A stretch of DNA of 23,187 bases. Origin: Propionibacteriaceae bacterium UBA6238. GTDB lineage: Bacteria; Actinomycetota; Actinomycetes; Propionibacteriales; Propionibacteriaceae. The notes below the pieces were generated by a model. It saw only the letters and a program-made list of their open reading frames with translations, made no database searches and was not told the DNA's origin. Positions within the stretch are counted from its first letter, which is position 1, and every line of letters starts with the position of its first letter. The translations under genes and the position numbers were made by a program. Positions 8,157 through 13,395 of the stretch are shown here, in pieces. The stretch spans positions 24,146 to 47,332 of the forward strand of contig DJWE01000017.1 in NCBI GenBank assembly GCA_002441465.1, read 5' to 3'.

Positions 8157-8797
8157 CAGGCTCCCGGACGGAACTTCTTCACCTTCGGCGGCACCAGATC
8201 CGCACACGGTTCGGCATAGTCGACCCGGACCAGGTGGGTGCCGTCATAGGTGAACGTGGTCACGCTGGCCAACCGGGCCTGCCTGCGCCGGGGGTCGTGC
8301 ACGAGCGGGCGCCCCTCGGCCCAGCTGCGGGCCATCCAGATCGGCAGCTCGTGGGAGACGACCAGCGCCTCGCCGTCGATGGCGTGGGCCGCGGCGTCGG
8401 CGATGGCCGCGCGCATCCGGGCGAGGATGGAGGTGTACGGCTCGCCCCAGGACGGACGCAGCGGGTTGCGCAGGTGCCACCAGCTCGAGGGTCGCAGCAG
8501 AATCTCGTTGCGCCTGCCGAAGCTCTTGCCCTCGAATACGTTCGCCGCCTCGACGACGCGGTCGTCGATGTGCACCTCCAGGTCGGGGTGCTGCGCGGCG
8601 ATCGGCGCCATGGTCTCCTGCGCACGCTGCAGCGGGGAGCTGACCAGGTGCACCAGCGGGGCGTCGGCGAAGTACTCGCCGAGCCGTTGGGCCATCTGCT
8701 GGCCGACCTCGGAGAGCCCGTAGCCGGGAGCCCGTCCGTACAGCACACCTTCCGGGTTATGCACCTGGCCGTGCCGCACCACATGGACGACGTTCAT
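8156..8797 (-). CDS. Histidine phosphatase (phosphoglycerate mutase-like) family protein
   Basis: 213 residues. The catalytic RHG motif is at 8-10 (His9 is the phospho-acceptor), and the second catalytic His is in VVSHELP. Family members are phosphatases or mutases; the true substrate cannot be read from sequence. The ATG at 8797 is preceded by AGCGAGGAGACCG, a strong Shine-Dalgarno, so it is preferred over the ATG ten codons upstream. It is the first gene of the cytochrome c maturation operon, the same position held by a phosphoglycerate-mutase-like gene (Rv0525) before the thioredoxin-ccdA-resB-ccsB genes of M. tuberculosis as I recall. The conserved placement suggests a role tied to the operon, still unknown. 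Confidence 0.9.
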   Translation of the reverse strand: MNVVHVVRHGQVHNPEGVLYGRAPGYGLSEVGQQMAQRLGEYFADAPLVHLVSSPLQRAQETMAPIAAQHPDLEVHIDDRVVEAANVFEGKSFGRRNEILLRPSSWWHLRNPLRPSWGEPYTSILARMRAAIADAAAHAIDGEALVVSHELPIWMARSWAEGRPLVHDPRRRQARLASVTTFTYDGTHLVRVDYAEPCADLVPPKVKKFRPGA

Positions 8798-8823
8798 CGG
8801 TCTCCTCGCTCGGTCGTCCCCCA

Positions 8824-8852
8824 ACAATACGCAGCGCGGCTGTCCGGTCTCA
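8824..8852 (-). promoter_or_regulatory. Candidate promoter of the cytochrome c maturation operon
   Basis: On the minus strand, TATTGT (8829-8824) is a good -10 box. TGAGAC lies 17 nt upstream as a weak -35. Transcription from here would give a leader of about 20 nt containing the GAGGAG ribosome binding site of the phosphatase gene. It lies just inside the large hairpin at 8859-8930. Confidence 0.4.
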
Positions 8853-8858
8853 CCCCCG

Positions 8859-8930
8859 CCTCTCTCGCCGAGTTGTCAGAATCTCGTGCGGTCATAGGCG
8901 CACCAGATTCTGACAACTCGGCGAGAGGGG
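8859..8930. repeat. 72-nt near-perfect hairpin element
   Basis: A 23-bp perfect inverted repeat (8862-8884 with 8905-8927) begins CTCTCGCCGAGTTGTCAG on the left arm and extends by two more G-C pairs across a G-T wobble. The 20-nt centre contains its own stem, GTGCG (8886-8890) with CGCAC (8899-8903), around an 8-nt loop. It begins 4 nt past the merR stop codon and ends before the phosphatase promoter. It could terminate merR transcription, but it has no U-tract and is much longer than a terminator needs to be. Its sequence differs from the two GGGGACAGGTAC elements. It is probably a dispersed palindromic repeat, which cannot be confirmed from one copy. Confidence 0.8.
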
Positions 8931-8933
8931 TCG

Positions 8934-9734
8934 TCACGGACGGCGGACGAACGGCATCTGCAGCTCGCTCACCCAGGCGTCCTCGTTGTCGGGTGGAGTC
9001 TCGAGGTACAGCTCGCGGCTCGCGCCGACGGGCTCCGCCCCGTTCTCCTCCAGCCAGGCGCCGAACGCCTGCCAGGACTCCCCGATCGTCGCCATCGGAC
9101 CCAGGTGCACCTGGGTGACCGCCTCGGCGACGGCCGGCAACTCGACCAGGTCCAGGCCGGGCACCGCGTCGGCGTGGACGTAGCCGGCGTGGACCTCCAT
9201 GCCCTCGTCATCCACCCGGTAGTAGCTGATCCCGGGACCGGGCCGTCCGCCGCTGGCCAGCACCGCCTGGTACACCTGTCCGAACAGCGGCCCGATCCGC
9301 GGACCGATCTCCTCCGGCCCGGCAGCCCGGAAGGACTTCTCGACCACCCACAGGGCCGGCAACGACTTCACGACGAACTCACGCGTGGACATACCTTCTC
9401 CTTCAATCAGGCGGAGCCTCGCCTCGACCGCGTGGAGTTGGTCCGACGTCGCCCGCAACTGTTCGGCGAGCTCGGCGCGACGCAGCCTCAACATGCCCTG
9501 CAACTGCTCGGCGCTCAGGTCGTCCTGGAGCAGCGTCCCGATCGCGGCCAGGCCGAAACCCAAGCCGCGCAGGGCGACGATCCGGTTCAACCGGGGCAGC
9601 TGGCTTGCGGTGTAGCTGCGGTAGCTGGTCCAGGGATCCACGTGCGCGGGCACGAGCAATCCCAGCTCGTCATAGTTGCGGAGCATCCGTACCGACACCC
9701 CACCCAGCCGGGCGAAATCTCCGATTTTCACCAT
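8934..9734 (-). CDS. MerR family transcriptional regulator with GyrI-like effector-binding domain
   Basis: 266 residues. The N-terminal MerR winged HTH (about 1-70) is clear: VKIGDFARLGGVSVRMLRNYDELGLLVP, then YRSYTASQLPRLNRIVALRGLGF. A dimerisation helix follows (about 75-115). The C-terminal part (about 120-266) fits a GyrI-like/BmrR effector-binding domain, with a conserved-type Glu-containing core and a LPAVAEAVTQVHLGP segment. Such proteins bind hydrophobic or cationic compounds and activate efflux or detoxification genes. The ATG at 9734 follows a strong AAAGGAG four nt upstream. It lies 33 nt after the glutaredoxin-like gene and has its own MerR-type promoter in that gap. No efflux gene is adjacent, so its target is not evident. 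Confidence 0.88.
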   Translation of the reverse strand: MVKIGDFARLGGVSVRMLRNYDELGLLVPAHVDPWTSYRSYTASQLPRLNRIVALRGLGFGLAAIGTLLQDDLSAEQLQGMLRLRRAELAEQLRATSDQLHAVEARLRLIEGEGMSTREFVVKSLPALWVVEKSFRAAGPEEIGPRIGPLFGQVYQAVLASGGRPGPGISYYRVDDEGMEVHAGYVHADAVPGLDLVELPAVAEAVTQVHLGPMATIGESWQAFGAWLEENGAEPVGASRELYLETPPDNEDAWVSELQMPFVRRP

Positions 9735-9749
9735 GACTCCTTTGTCATG

Positions 9750-9771
9750 CCTCTCCCGGGGTGAGGGTCAA
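9750..9771 (-). promoter_or_regulatory. MerR-type promoter/operator upstream of the MerR gene
   Basis: Reading the minus strand, TTGACC (9771-9766) is followed by the dyad CCTCACCC-C-GGGAGAGG (9766-9750), which has one mismatched pair. A 19-nt spacing leads to a poor -10 (GACAAA, 9746-9741). A dyad within a 19-20 bp spacer is the signature of MerR-family operators, so autoregulation by the adjacent gene is likely. The -35 overlaps the last codons of the glutaredoxin-like gene. Confidence 0.5.
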
Positions 9772-10016
9772 GAGCCTCGGGCCAGCGCCTCGCGCAACGC
9801 CGCGGCGTCCACGTGCCAGATGGCGTGCCGGATCCCGTCAACAAAGGTGACCGGGACGTGGTCGGAATACTCGGCTCGAAGCGCCGGATCGGCGTCCACG
9901 TCCCGAGTGGCCCAGGTGTCGCCGGTCTGGGCGCAGACAGCACTCACGACGGCCACCGCCTCATCACAGAGATGGCAGCCGCCGCGAACCAACAGCACAA
10001 CCCGGGCGTCGATCAT
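9768..10016 (-). CDS. Glutaredoxin-like (DUF836 type) small redox protein
   Basis: 82 residues. The redox motif CHLC is at 14-17 after a short beta strand (ARVVLLVRGG). The cis-proline loop VPVTFVDG is at about 54-61 and a C-terminal helix completes a minimal glutaredoxin fold. The spacing and the CHLC motif match the DUF836 glutaredoxin-like family rather than mycoredoxin. The partner is unknown. It sits 24 nt past the bS22 stop on the same strand, so it may share the bS22 transcript. Confidence 0.85.
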   Translation of the reverse strand: MIDARVVLLVRGGCHLCDEAVAVVSAVCAQTGDTWATRDVDADPALRAEYSDHVPVTFVDGIRHAIWHVDAAALREALARGS

Positions 10017-10040
10017 CGGTCGGCTCGGGCGGATGGTGGC

Positions 10041-10142
10041 TTACTTGCCGGCGCGGCGACGCTGGATGCGCGTGCGCTTGAGCAGCTTGCGATGCTTCTT
10101 CTTCGCCATCCGCTTGCGGCGCTTCTTGATGACCGAACCCAC
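10041..10142 (-). CDS. Small ribosomal subunit protein bS22 (AURKAIP1/COX24 domain)
   Basis: 33 residues from a GTG start: MGSVIKKRRKRMAKKKHRK followed by a KLLKRTRIQRRRAGK-type end. This extremely basic peptide is the actinobacterial bS22 protein, found on the 30S subunit in mycobacterial ribosome structures. GAGAGG at 10156-10151 is a plausible ribosome binding site 8 nt upstream of the GTG. In M. tuberculosis the same peptide (Rv0500B) neighbours an HTH gene (Rv0500A) and proC, and the HTH gene is also adjacent here. The leader contains three strong hairpins, described separately. Confidence 0.92.
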   Translation of the reverse strand: MGSVIKKRRKRMAKKKHRKLLKRTRIQRRRAGK

Positions 10143-10249
10143 GAATCAAACCTCTCGATGACCGTCCCACCGGACGGCAGGTACGAAGTTCGGGCTGTTT
10201 CCAGCCCGGAAGGACGCGGCTGGACAATCCAGCCAAGCACAGGATCTTA
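10143..10249 (-). promoter_or_regulatory. Promoter and structured 5' leader of the bS22 gene
   Basis: On the minus strand a good -10 box TAAGAT lies at 10249-10244. The leader of about 95 nt then carries three consecutive perfect hairpins: GGCTGG/CCAGCC (10218-10234, 5-nt loop), CGGGCTG/CAGCCCG (10191-10208, 4-nt loop) and CCGTCC/GGACGG (10162-10177, 4-nt loop). The last lies 5 nt upstream of the GAGAGG ribosome binding site. That arrangement suggests post-transcriptional control. No convincing -35 box was seen. Confidence 0.5.
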
Positions 10250-10283
10250 CCGGCCCTGCGGGCGGGCGGGAAATCCGAAGGAC

Positions 10284-10487
10284 TCAGCCCGCGTGGTAGA
10301 AGGAGTCGCGCAGGTACGCGTTGACAGCGTGCTCGGGAACCCGGAAGTTGCGACCGAACCGGACGGCGTCGAGGTCACCGGCGTGAATCAACCGGTACAC
10401 CGACATCCGAGACACTCGCAACGCCGCGGCGACCTCGGCCACTTTCAGAAACCGGACCGTCCCCAGCGGTGCCAGCGGGTCACTCAT
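10284..10487 (-). CDS. BldC/excisionase-type helix-turn-helix DNA-binding protein
   Basis: 67 residues from the ATG at 10487, preceded by GGGAGAG. The whole protein is a MerR-like winged helix of the BldC/excisionase class: FLKVAEVAAALRVSRMSVYRL (helix-turn-helix, about 13-33), then AGDLDAVRFGRNFRVPEHAV (wing) and a conserved ending YLRDSFYHAG. It closely resembles the small HTH protein encoded next to proC and bS22 in mycobacteria. The frame continues seven codons upstream to an ATG with no better context. A perfect TTGACA occurs at 10589-10584 upstream, without a clear -10 at normal spacing; TAGGGT nearer the gene is another option. No other feature is seen between 10488 and 10665. Confidence 0.88.
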   Translation of the reverse strand: MSDPLAPLGTVRFLKVAEVAAALRVSRMSVYRLIHAGDLDAVRFGRNFRVPEHAVNAYLRDSFYHAG

Positions 10488-10665
10488 CGCTCTCCCTGTC
10501 CCCTCCACCGGCCGTCCCTGTGACAGCCGCTTCTCGTCACCCTAGTGGTCCGGAGACCCCTGTGGGACAAATGGGACTGAACTTGTCAATCAGCCACGCC
10601 GGGGGCTCTCGATCCGAGTCCGGCCACCACGTCCGCCGAGCCGACGCAAGGCGCGGACGCGACCC

Positions 10666-10731
10666 TGAACTGAAAGGGGACAGGTACTTTCAGTTCAGGT
10701 GAACCGAAAGTACCTGTCCCCTTTTGGTTCA
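10666..10731. repeat. REP/BIME-like palindromic element, copy A
   Basis: A 66-nt hairpin with 32-nt arms and a 2-nt GG centre; one mismatch and two G-T pairs. Each half contains the core GGGGACAGGTACTTT or its complement, and each half begins TGAAC and ends GTTCA, so a half can also fold alone (TGAACTGAAAG pairs perfectly with CTTTCAGTTCA in the left half). Two inverted palindromic units are the layout of bacterial interspersed mosaic elements, which are mobilised in trans by Y1 REP-associated transposases. The right end supplies the TGA stop of the EamA gene. Copy B at 13279-13346 shares a 19-nt core exactly. Confidence 0.85.
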
Positions 10732-11625
10732 CGCGCGGGGGACACTGCGGCGTCGACCAGCCACGCCCCGCGAGGCCTGTCGACCACTGCGTCCGCCCAG
10801 CAGGATGCCGCCGAGCACCAGGCCGATTCCGGCGATCTGGAGCGTGGTGAGCACCTCGCCACCGGCCAGCACCCCGAGCAGAACCCCCGTAACCGGGTTG
10901 AGCAGCCCGATGATCCCGACGGTGCCCGCCGCGAGTCGAGCCAGCCCGCCGAACCAGCACAGCGAGGCGAGCGCGGTCGCGATCAGCGAGATGTAGGCGA
11001 AGCCCGCCAGCGCCGCACCCCCCAGGACGGGCGGTGGGCCCTCAACGAGGCCCGCCACGACGACGAGGACCAGCCCACCGATCGTCGCCTGCCAGGCCGT
11101 GATCGGCAGCAGCGGCAGCCCCGCGCTCCACTTCTTGTTCAGTACCGCACCGATCGACGACATCACCAGCGCCACCAGCGAGGTGAGCACACCCCACGGG
11201 TTCACGGCGCCAGCGCCCGCACCGACGATAAGGAGCACGCCGACAATGCCCACGCCGGCACCGACCGCCATCCAACTCGTCGGCCGCTCCCCCAGCAGCG
11301 CCCAGCCGCAGGCCGCCAGCACCAGCGGCGCGAGGGCCATGATCGAGGACGCGACCGAACTCGGCAGCCACAGCGCCGTCACGTAGAGCAGGGCGAAGAA
11401 GCCGCCAAAGTTGAGCACGCCGAGGACGGCGGACCGCCACCACCAGGCCCCGCGGGGCAGCTGCCGGGCCACGGCGAGCAGCACCAGGCCTGCGGGAAGG
11501 GCGCGGATGGCGGCACCCCACAGCGGCGTCGCGTCCGGCAGGTAGTGCCGCGTGACGAAGTAGGTGGAGCCCCAGGTGATCGGGGCCAAGGCCGTCACGG
11601 CCATCCAACGGGCTTTACCTTCCAC
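10729..11625 (-). CDS. EamA/DMT superfamily transporter
   Basis: 298 residues with ten predicted membrane segments in two EamA repeats (roughly 5-135 and 145-275). Typical features are the N-terminal ITWGSTYFVTRHYLP motif and the paired second-repeat segment near LVMSSIGAVLNKKWS. Drug/metabolite transporters of this kind export amino acids or other small metabolites; the substrate is unknown. The GTG at 11625 was chosen over the ATG at 11604 because a TATTAT -10 box ends 7 nt before it, as expected for a leaderless message. It is divergent from the MarR gene and probably controlled by it. The basic tail ends PRA-TGA, the TGA being the terminus of repeat copy A. Confidence 0.88.
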   Translation of the reverse strand: MEGKARWMAVTALAPITWGSTYFVTRHYLPDATPLWGAAIRALPAGLVLLAVARQLPRGAWWWRSAVLGVLNFGGFFALLYVTALWLPSSVASSIMALAPLVLAACGWALLGERPTSWMAVGAGVGIVGVLLIVGAGAGAVNPWGVLTSLVALVMSSIGAVLNKKWSAGLPLLPITAWQATIGGLVLVVVAGLVEGPPPVLGGAALAGFAYISLIATALASLCWFGGLARLAAGTVGIIGLLNPVTGVLLGVLAGGEVLTTLQIAGIGLVLGGILLGGRSGRQASRGVAGRRRSVPRA

Positions 11626-11664
11626 GGAAGCAATAATATCTTACCCGGAAGGTATTATGGGGTC
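11616..11664. promoter_or_regulatory. Divergent leaderless promoters with symmetric MarR operator
   Basis: An imperfect 26-bp palindrome (11633-11658) has outer arms ATAATA/TATTAT and inner CTT/AAG. Its arms are -10 boxes in both directions: TATTAT at 11653-11658 ends 6 nt before the MarR GTG, and on the minus strand TATTAT at 11638-11633 ends 7 nt before the EamA GTG. A second 8-bp inverted repeat, TACCTTCC (11616-11623) with GGAAGGTA (11647-11654), overlaps it. A dimeric MarR protein bound here would cover both promoters. The region is AT-rich against its surroundings. Confidence 0.65.
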
Positions 11665-12156
11665 GTGACTGATCCCGACCACGTCAGCCGGCTGATGGAG
11701 CAGTGGCGCACCGAACGTCCCGACCTCGACGTCAGCCCGATGGCCCTGATCGGCCGCCTACACCGGCTGGCCGACCGGCTTCGCGACGAGGTGGTGGCCG
11801 TGTACCGGCGTTACGACCTCGGCGAGGGGGAATTCGACGTCCTTGCCACGCTGCGACGGCAGGGAGCCCCGTTCGAGCTCGCCCCGGGCGAGCTGTCCCG
11901 CCACACCATGGTGACGACCGGCGCGATCAGCAAGCGGCTCGACCGGCTCGAGGAATCCGGGCTGGTCGTGCGGCGCGAGAACAGCAGGGACGGACGCGGC
12001 CGGATCGTTGCGCTGACCGACGCGGGCAGGCGGGTGATCGACGATGCGTTCGCCGCGCACATGCGCAACGAGGCACGACTGGTGGCGGCGCTCTCGGAGA
12101 CCGAGCGCGACGACCTGGCCCGTCTGCTTCGCGCGTGGCTGACCCGACTGGGGTGA
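11665..12156 (+). CDS. MarR family transcriptional regulator
   Basis: 163 residues from the GTG at 11665 (VTDPDHVSRLMEQWRTERPD). The winged HTH is clear: GEFDVLATLRRQG, then LSRHTMVTTGAISKRLDRLE as the recognition region, followed by GLVVRRENSRDGRGRIVALTDAG, the wing with its D-x-R motif. The long N- and C-terminal helices form the dimer interface. The start is set by the TATTAT box 6 nt upstream. It most likely represses itself and the divergent exporter by binding the shared operator, with release by a small ligand. The frame is open far upstream but that stretch is antisense to the EamA gene. Confidence 0.9.
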   Translation: MTDPDHVSRLMEQWRTERPDLDVSPMALIGRLHRLADRLRDEVVAVYRRYDLGEGEFDVLATLRRQGAPFELAPGELSRHTMVTTGAISKRLDRLEESGLVVRRENSRDGRGRIVALTDAGRRVIDDAFAAHMRNEARLVAALSETERDDLARLLRAWLTRLG

Positions 12157-12185
12157 GGAGCCGCCCCTCGACCCGTACGAAGGAC

Positions 12186-12216
12186 TTGACCCGGGGTGCA
12201 CTCCGCGTGCCACGCT
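12186..12216 (+). promoter_or_regulatory. MerR-type promoter upstream of the aldo/keto reductase gene
   Basis: TTGACC (12186-12191) and CACGCT (12211-12216) are separated by 19 nt, the long spacing typical of promoters that MerR-family activators untwist. The spacer carries the dyad CGGGGTGCACTCCG (12192-12205) with a single mismatched pair. The TTGAC-dyad(GTGCAC)-N-CNCT arrangement resembles actinobacterial MerR targets that drive aldo/keto reductases. The regulator must be encoded elsewhere, or be the MerR at 8934-9734, whose own operator has a different dyad. Confidence 0.6.
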
Positions 12217-12252
12217 GAGGACGAACCCGAACTGATCGGAGATGATCCACAG

Positions 12253-13281
12253 ATGGAGTACCGCCTGCTCGGCACCAGTGGCCTGGTGGTGTCGCGACTG
12301 TGCCTGGGCACGATGACTTTCGGCAACGAGACCGACCGGGAGGGCGCGTTCGCCCAGCTGGATGCGTTCGTGGAGGCCGGGGGCACCTTCATCGACACCG
12401 CTGACGTGTACTCCCACGGTGTTTCCGAGGAGATCATCGGTGGCTGGCTGGCCGCGCGTCCCGGCGTCCGCGACCAGGTGGTGATCGCCACCAAGGGACG
12501 CTTCCCGATGAACGATTATCCCAACGGCGTGGGCCTGTCCCGCCGGCACCTCTCGGACGCCCTCGACGCAAGCCTGCGCCGCCTCGGCGTCGAATCGATC
12601 GACCTGTACCAGCTGCACGCCTGGGACGCGCTGACGCCGATCGAGGAGTACCTGCGGTTCATCGACGATGCGGTGAGCAGGGGCAAGATCCACTACTTCG
12701 GCCTGTCCAACTTCACCGGCTGGCAGCTCACTGCGGTCGTCGAGCGCGCGCGTGCACACAACTGGACGGCGCCCATCTCGCTGCAGCCGCAGTACAACCT
12801 GCTCACCCGGCAGATCGAGCTGGAGATGGTGCCCGCCGCCGCCGCGTACGGGCTCGGCTTGATGCCGTGGAGCCCGCTCGCGGGTGGCTGGCTCAGCGGC
12901 AAGTACCGCCGTGACCAGATGCCCAGCGGGGCGACCCGGCTCGGCGAGAACCCGCACCGCGGCATGGAGGACTACGAACGCCGCAACACCGAGTCGACGT
13001 GGGCGGTGCTCGACGTGGTCGCGCAGGTCGCGGACGAGGCGGGCTTGACCATGGCTCAGGCCTCCTTGGCCTGGCTGGCGGACCGGCCGCAGGTGACCGC
13101 CCCGATCCTGGGTAACCGGACGACCGAGCAGCTGGCCGCGTCCCTGAAGGTCAGCGACCTGCACCTCGATCCGGAGCACACCGCCAGACTGGATGCGGTG
13201 AGTGCCCCGGCGCTACCCGACTACCCCTACGGCGAACTGGGCGTCCAGCAGCGCCACCGCAAGCTCATCGGTGGCCGCTGA
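12253..13281 (+). CDS. Aldo/keto reductase
   Basis: 342 residues, TIM barrel. The catalytic tetrad is visible: Asp48 and Tyr53 in FIDTADVYSHG, Lys81 in VVIATKGRF and His122 in DLYQLHAWD. The NADPH-binding C-terminal region includes LGNRTTEQLAASL. The length fits the YajO/PhLG-like AKR group that reduces aldehydes and ketones; the substrate is unknown. The ATG at 12253 follows CGGAG at a usable distance and gives the family N-terminus MEYRLLGTSGLVVS. It lies 96 nt after marR, with a MerR-type promoter in that gap. The stop TGA (13279-13281) is the first three bases of repeat copy B, with a Gly-Gly-Arg end just before it. Confidence 0.92.
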   Translation: MEYRLLGTSGLVVSRLCLGTMTFGNETDREGAFAQLDAFVEAGGTFIDTADVYSHGVSEEIIGGWLAARPGVRDQVVIATKGRFPMNDYPNGVGLSRRHLSDALDASLRRLGVESIDLYQLHAWDALTPIEEYLRFIDDAVSRGKIHYFGLSNFTGWQLTAVVERARAHNWTAPISLQPQYNLLTRQIELEMVPAAAAYGLGLMPWSPLAGGWLSGKYRRDQMPSGATRLGENPHRGMEDYERRNTESTWAVLDVVAQVADEAGLTMAQASLAWLADRPQVTAPILGNRTTEQLAASLKVSDLHLDPEHTARLDAVSAPALPDYPYGELGVQQRHRKLIGGR

Positions 13282-13346
13282 ACCAAAAGGGGACAGGTAC
13301 TTTCTTGTTCACCTGAACAAGAAAGTACCTGTCCCCTTTTGGTTCA
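13279..13346. repeat. REP/BIME-like palindromic element, copy B
   Basis: A perfect 33-bp inverted repeat (13279-13311 with 13314-13346) around a 2-nt CC centre. The core GGGGACAGGTACTTTC is shared with copy A, and the units again begin TGAAC and end GTTCA. The left end is the stop codon of the aldo/keto reductase gene. It lies between that gene and the convergent pfkB-family gene, where it could also stop transcription from both sides. The very high arm identity implies recent insertion or strong conservation. It encodes no protein. Confidence 0.88.
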
Positions 13347-13395
13347 CGGGTCGGTCGGGAACGAACGAGGGACGGTTCGCGTTTCGGTCCAGGCA

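Noticed and set aside
8859..8930. The 72-nt hairpin as a third copy of the GGGGACAGGTAC element
   Set aside because: The arms share no recognisable sequence with copies A and B; only the overall shape is similar.
11602..11604. ATG at 11604 as the EamA start
   Set aside because: Its GGAAGG is too far (13 nt) for a good ribosome binding site, while the GTG at 11625 has a -10 box at leaderless spacing; the choice is not absolute.
10666..13346. A CRISPR array based on repeated palindromes
   Set aside because: Only two copies 2.6 kb apart with genes between them; no regular spacers or cas genes.
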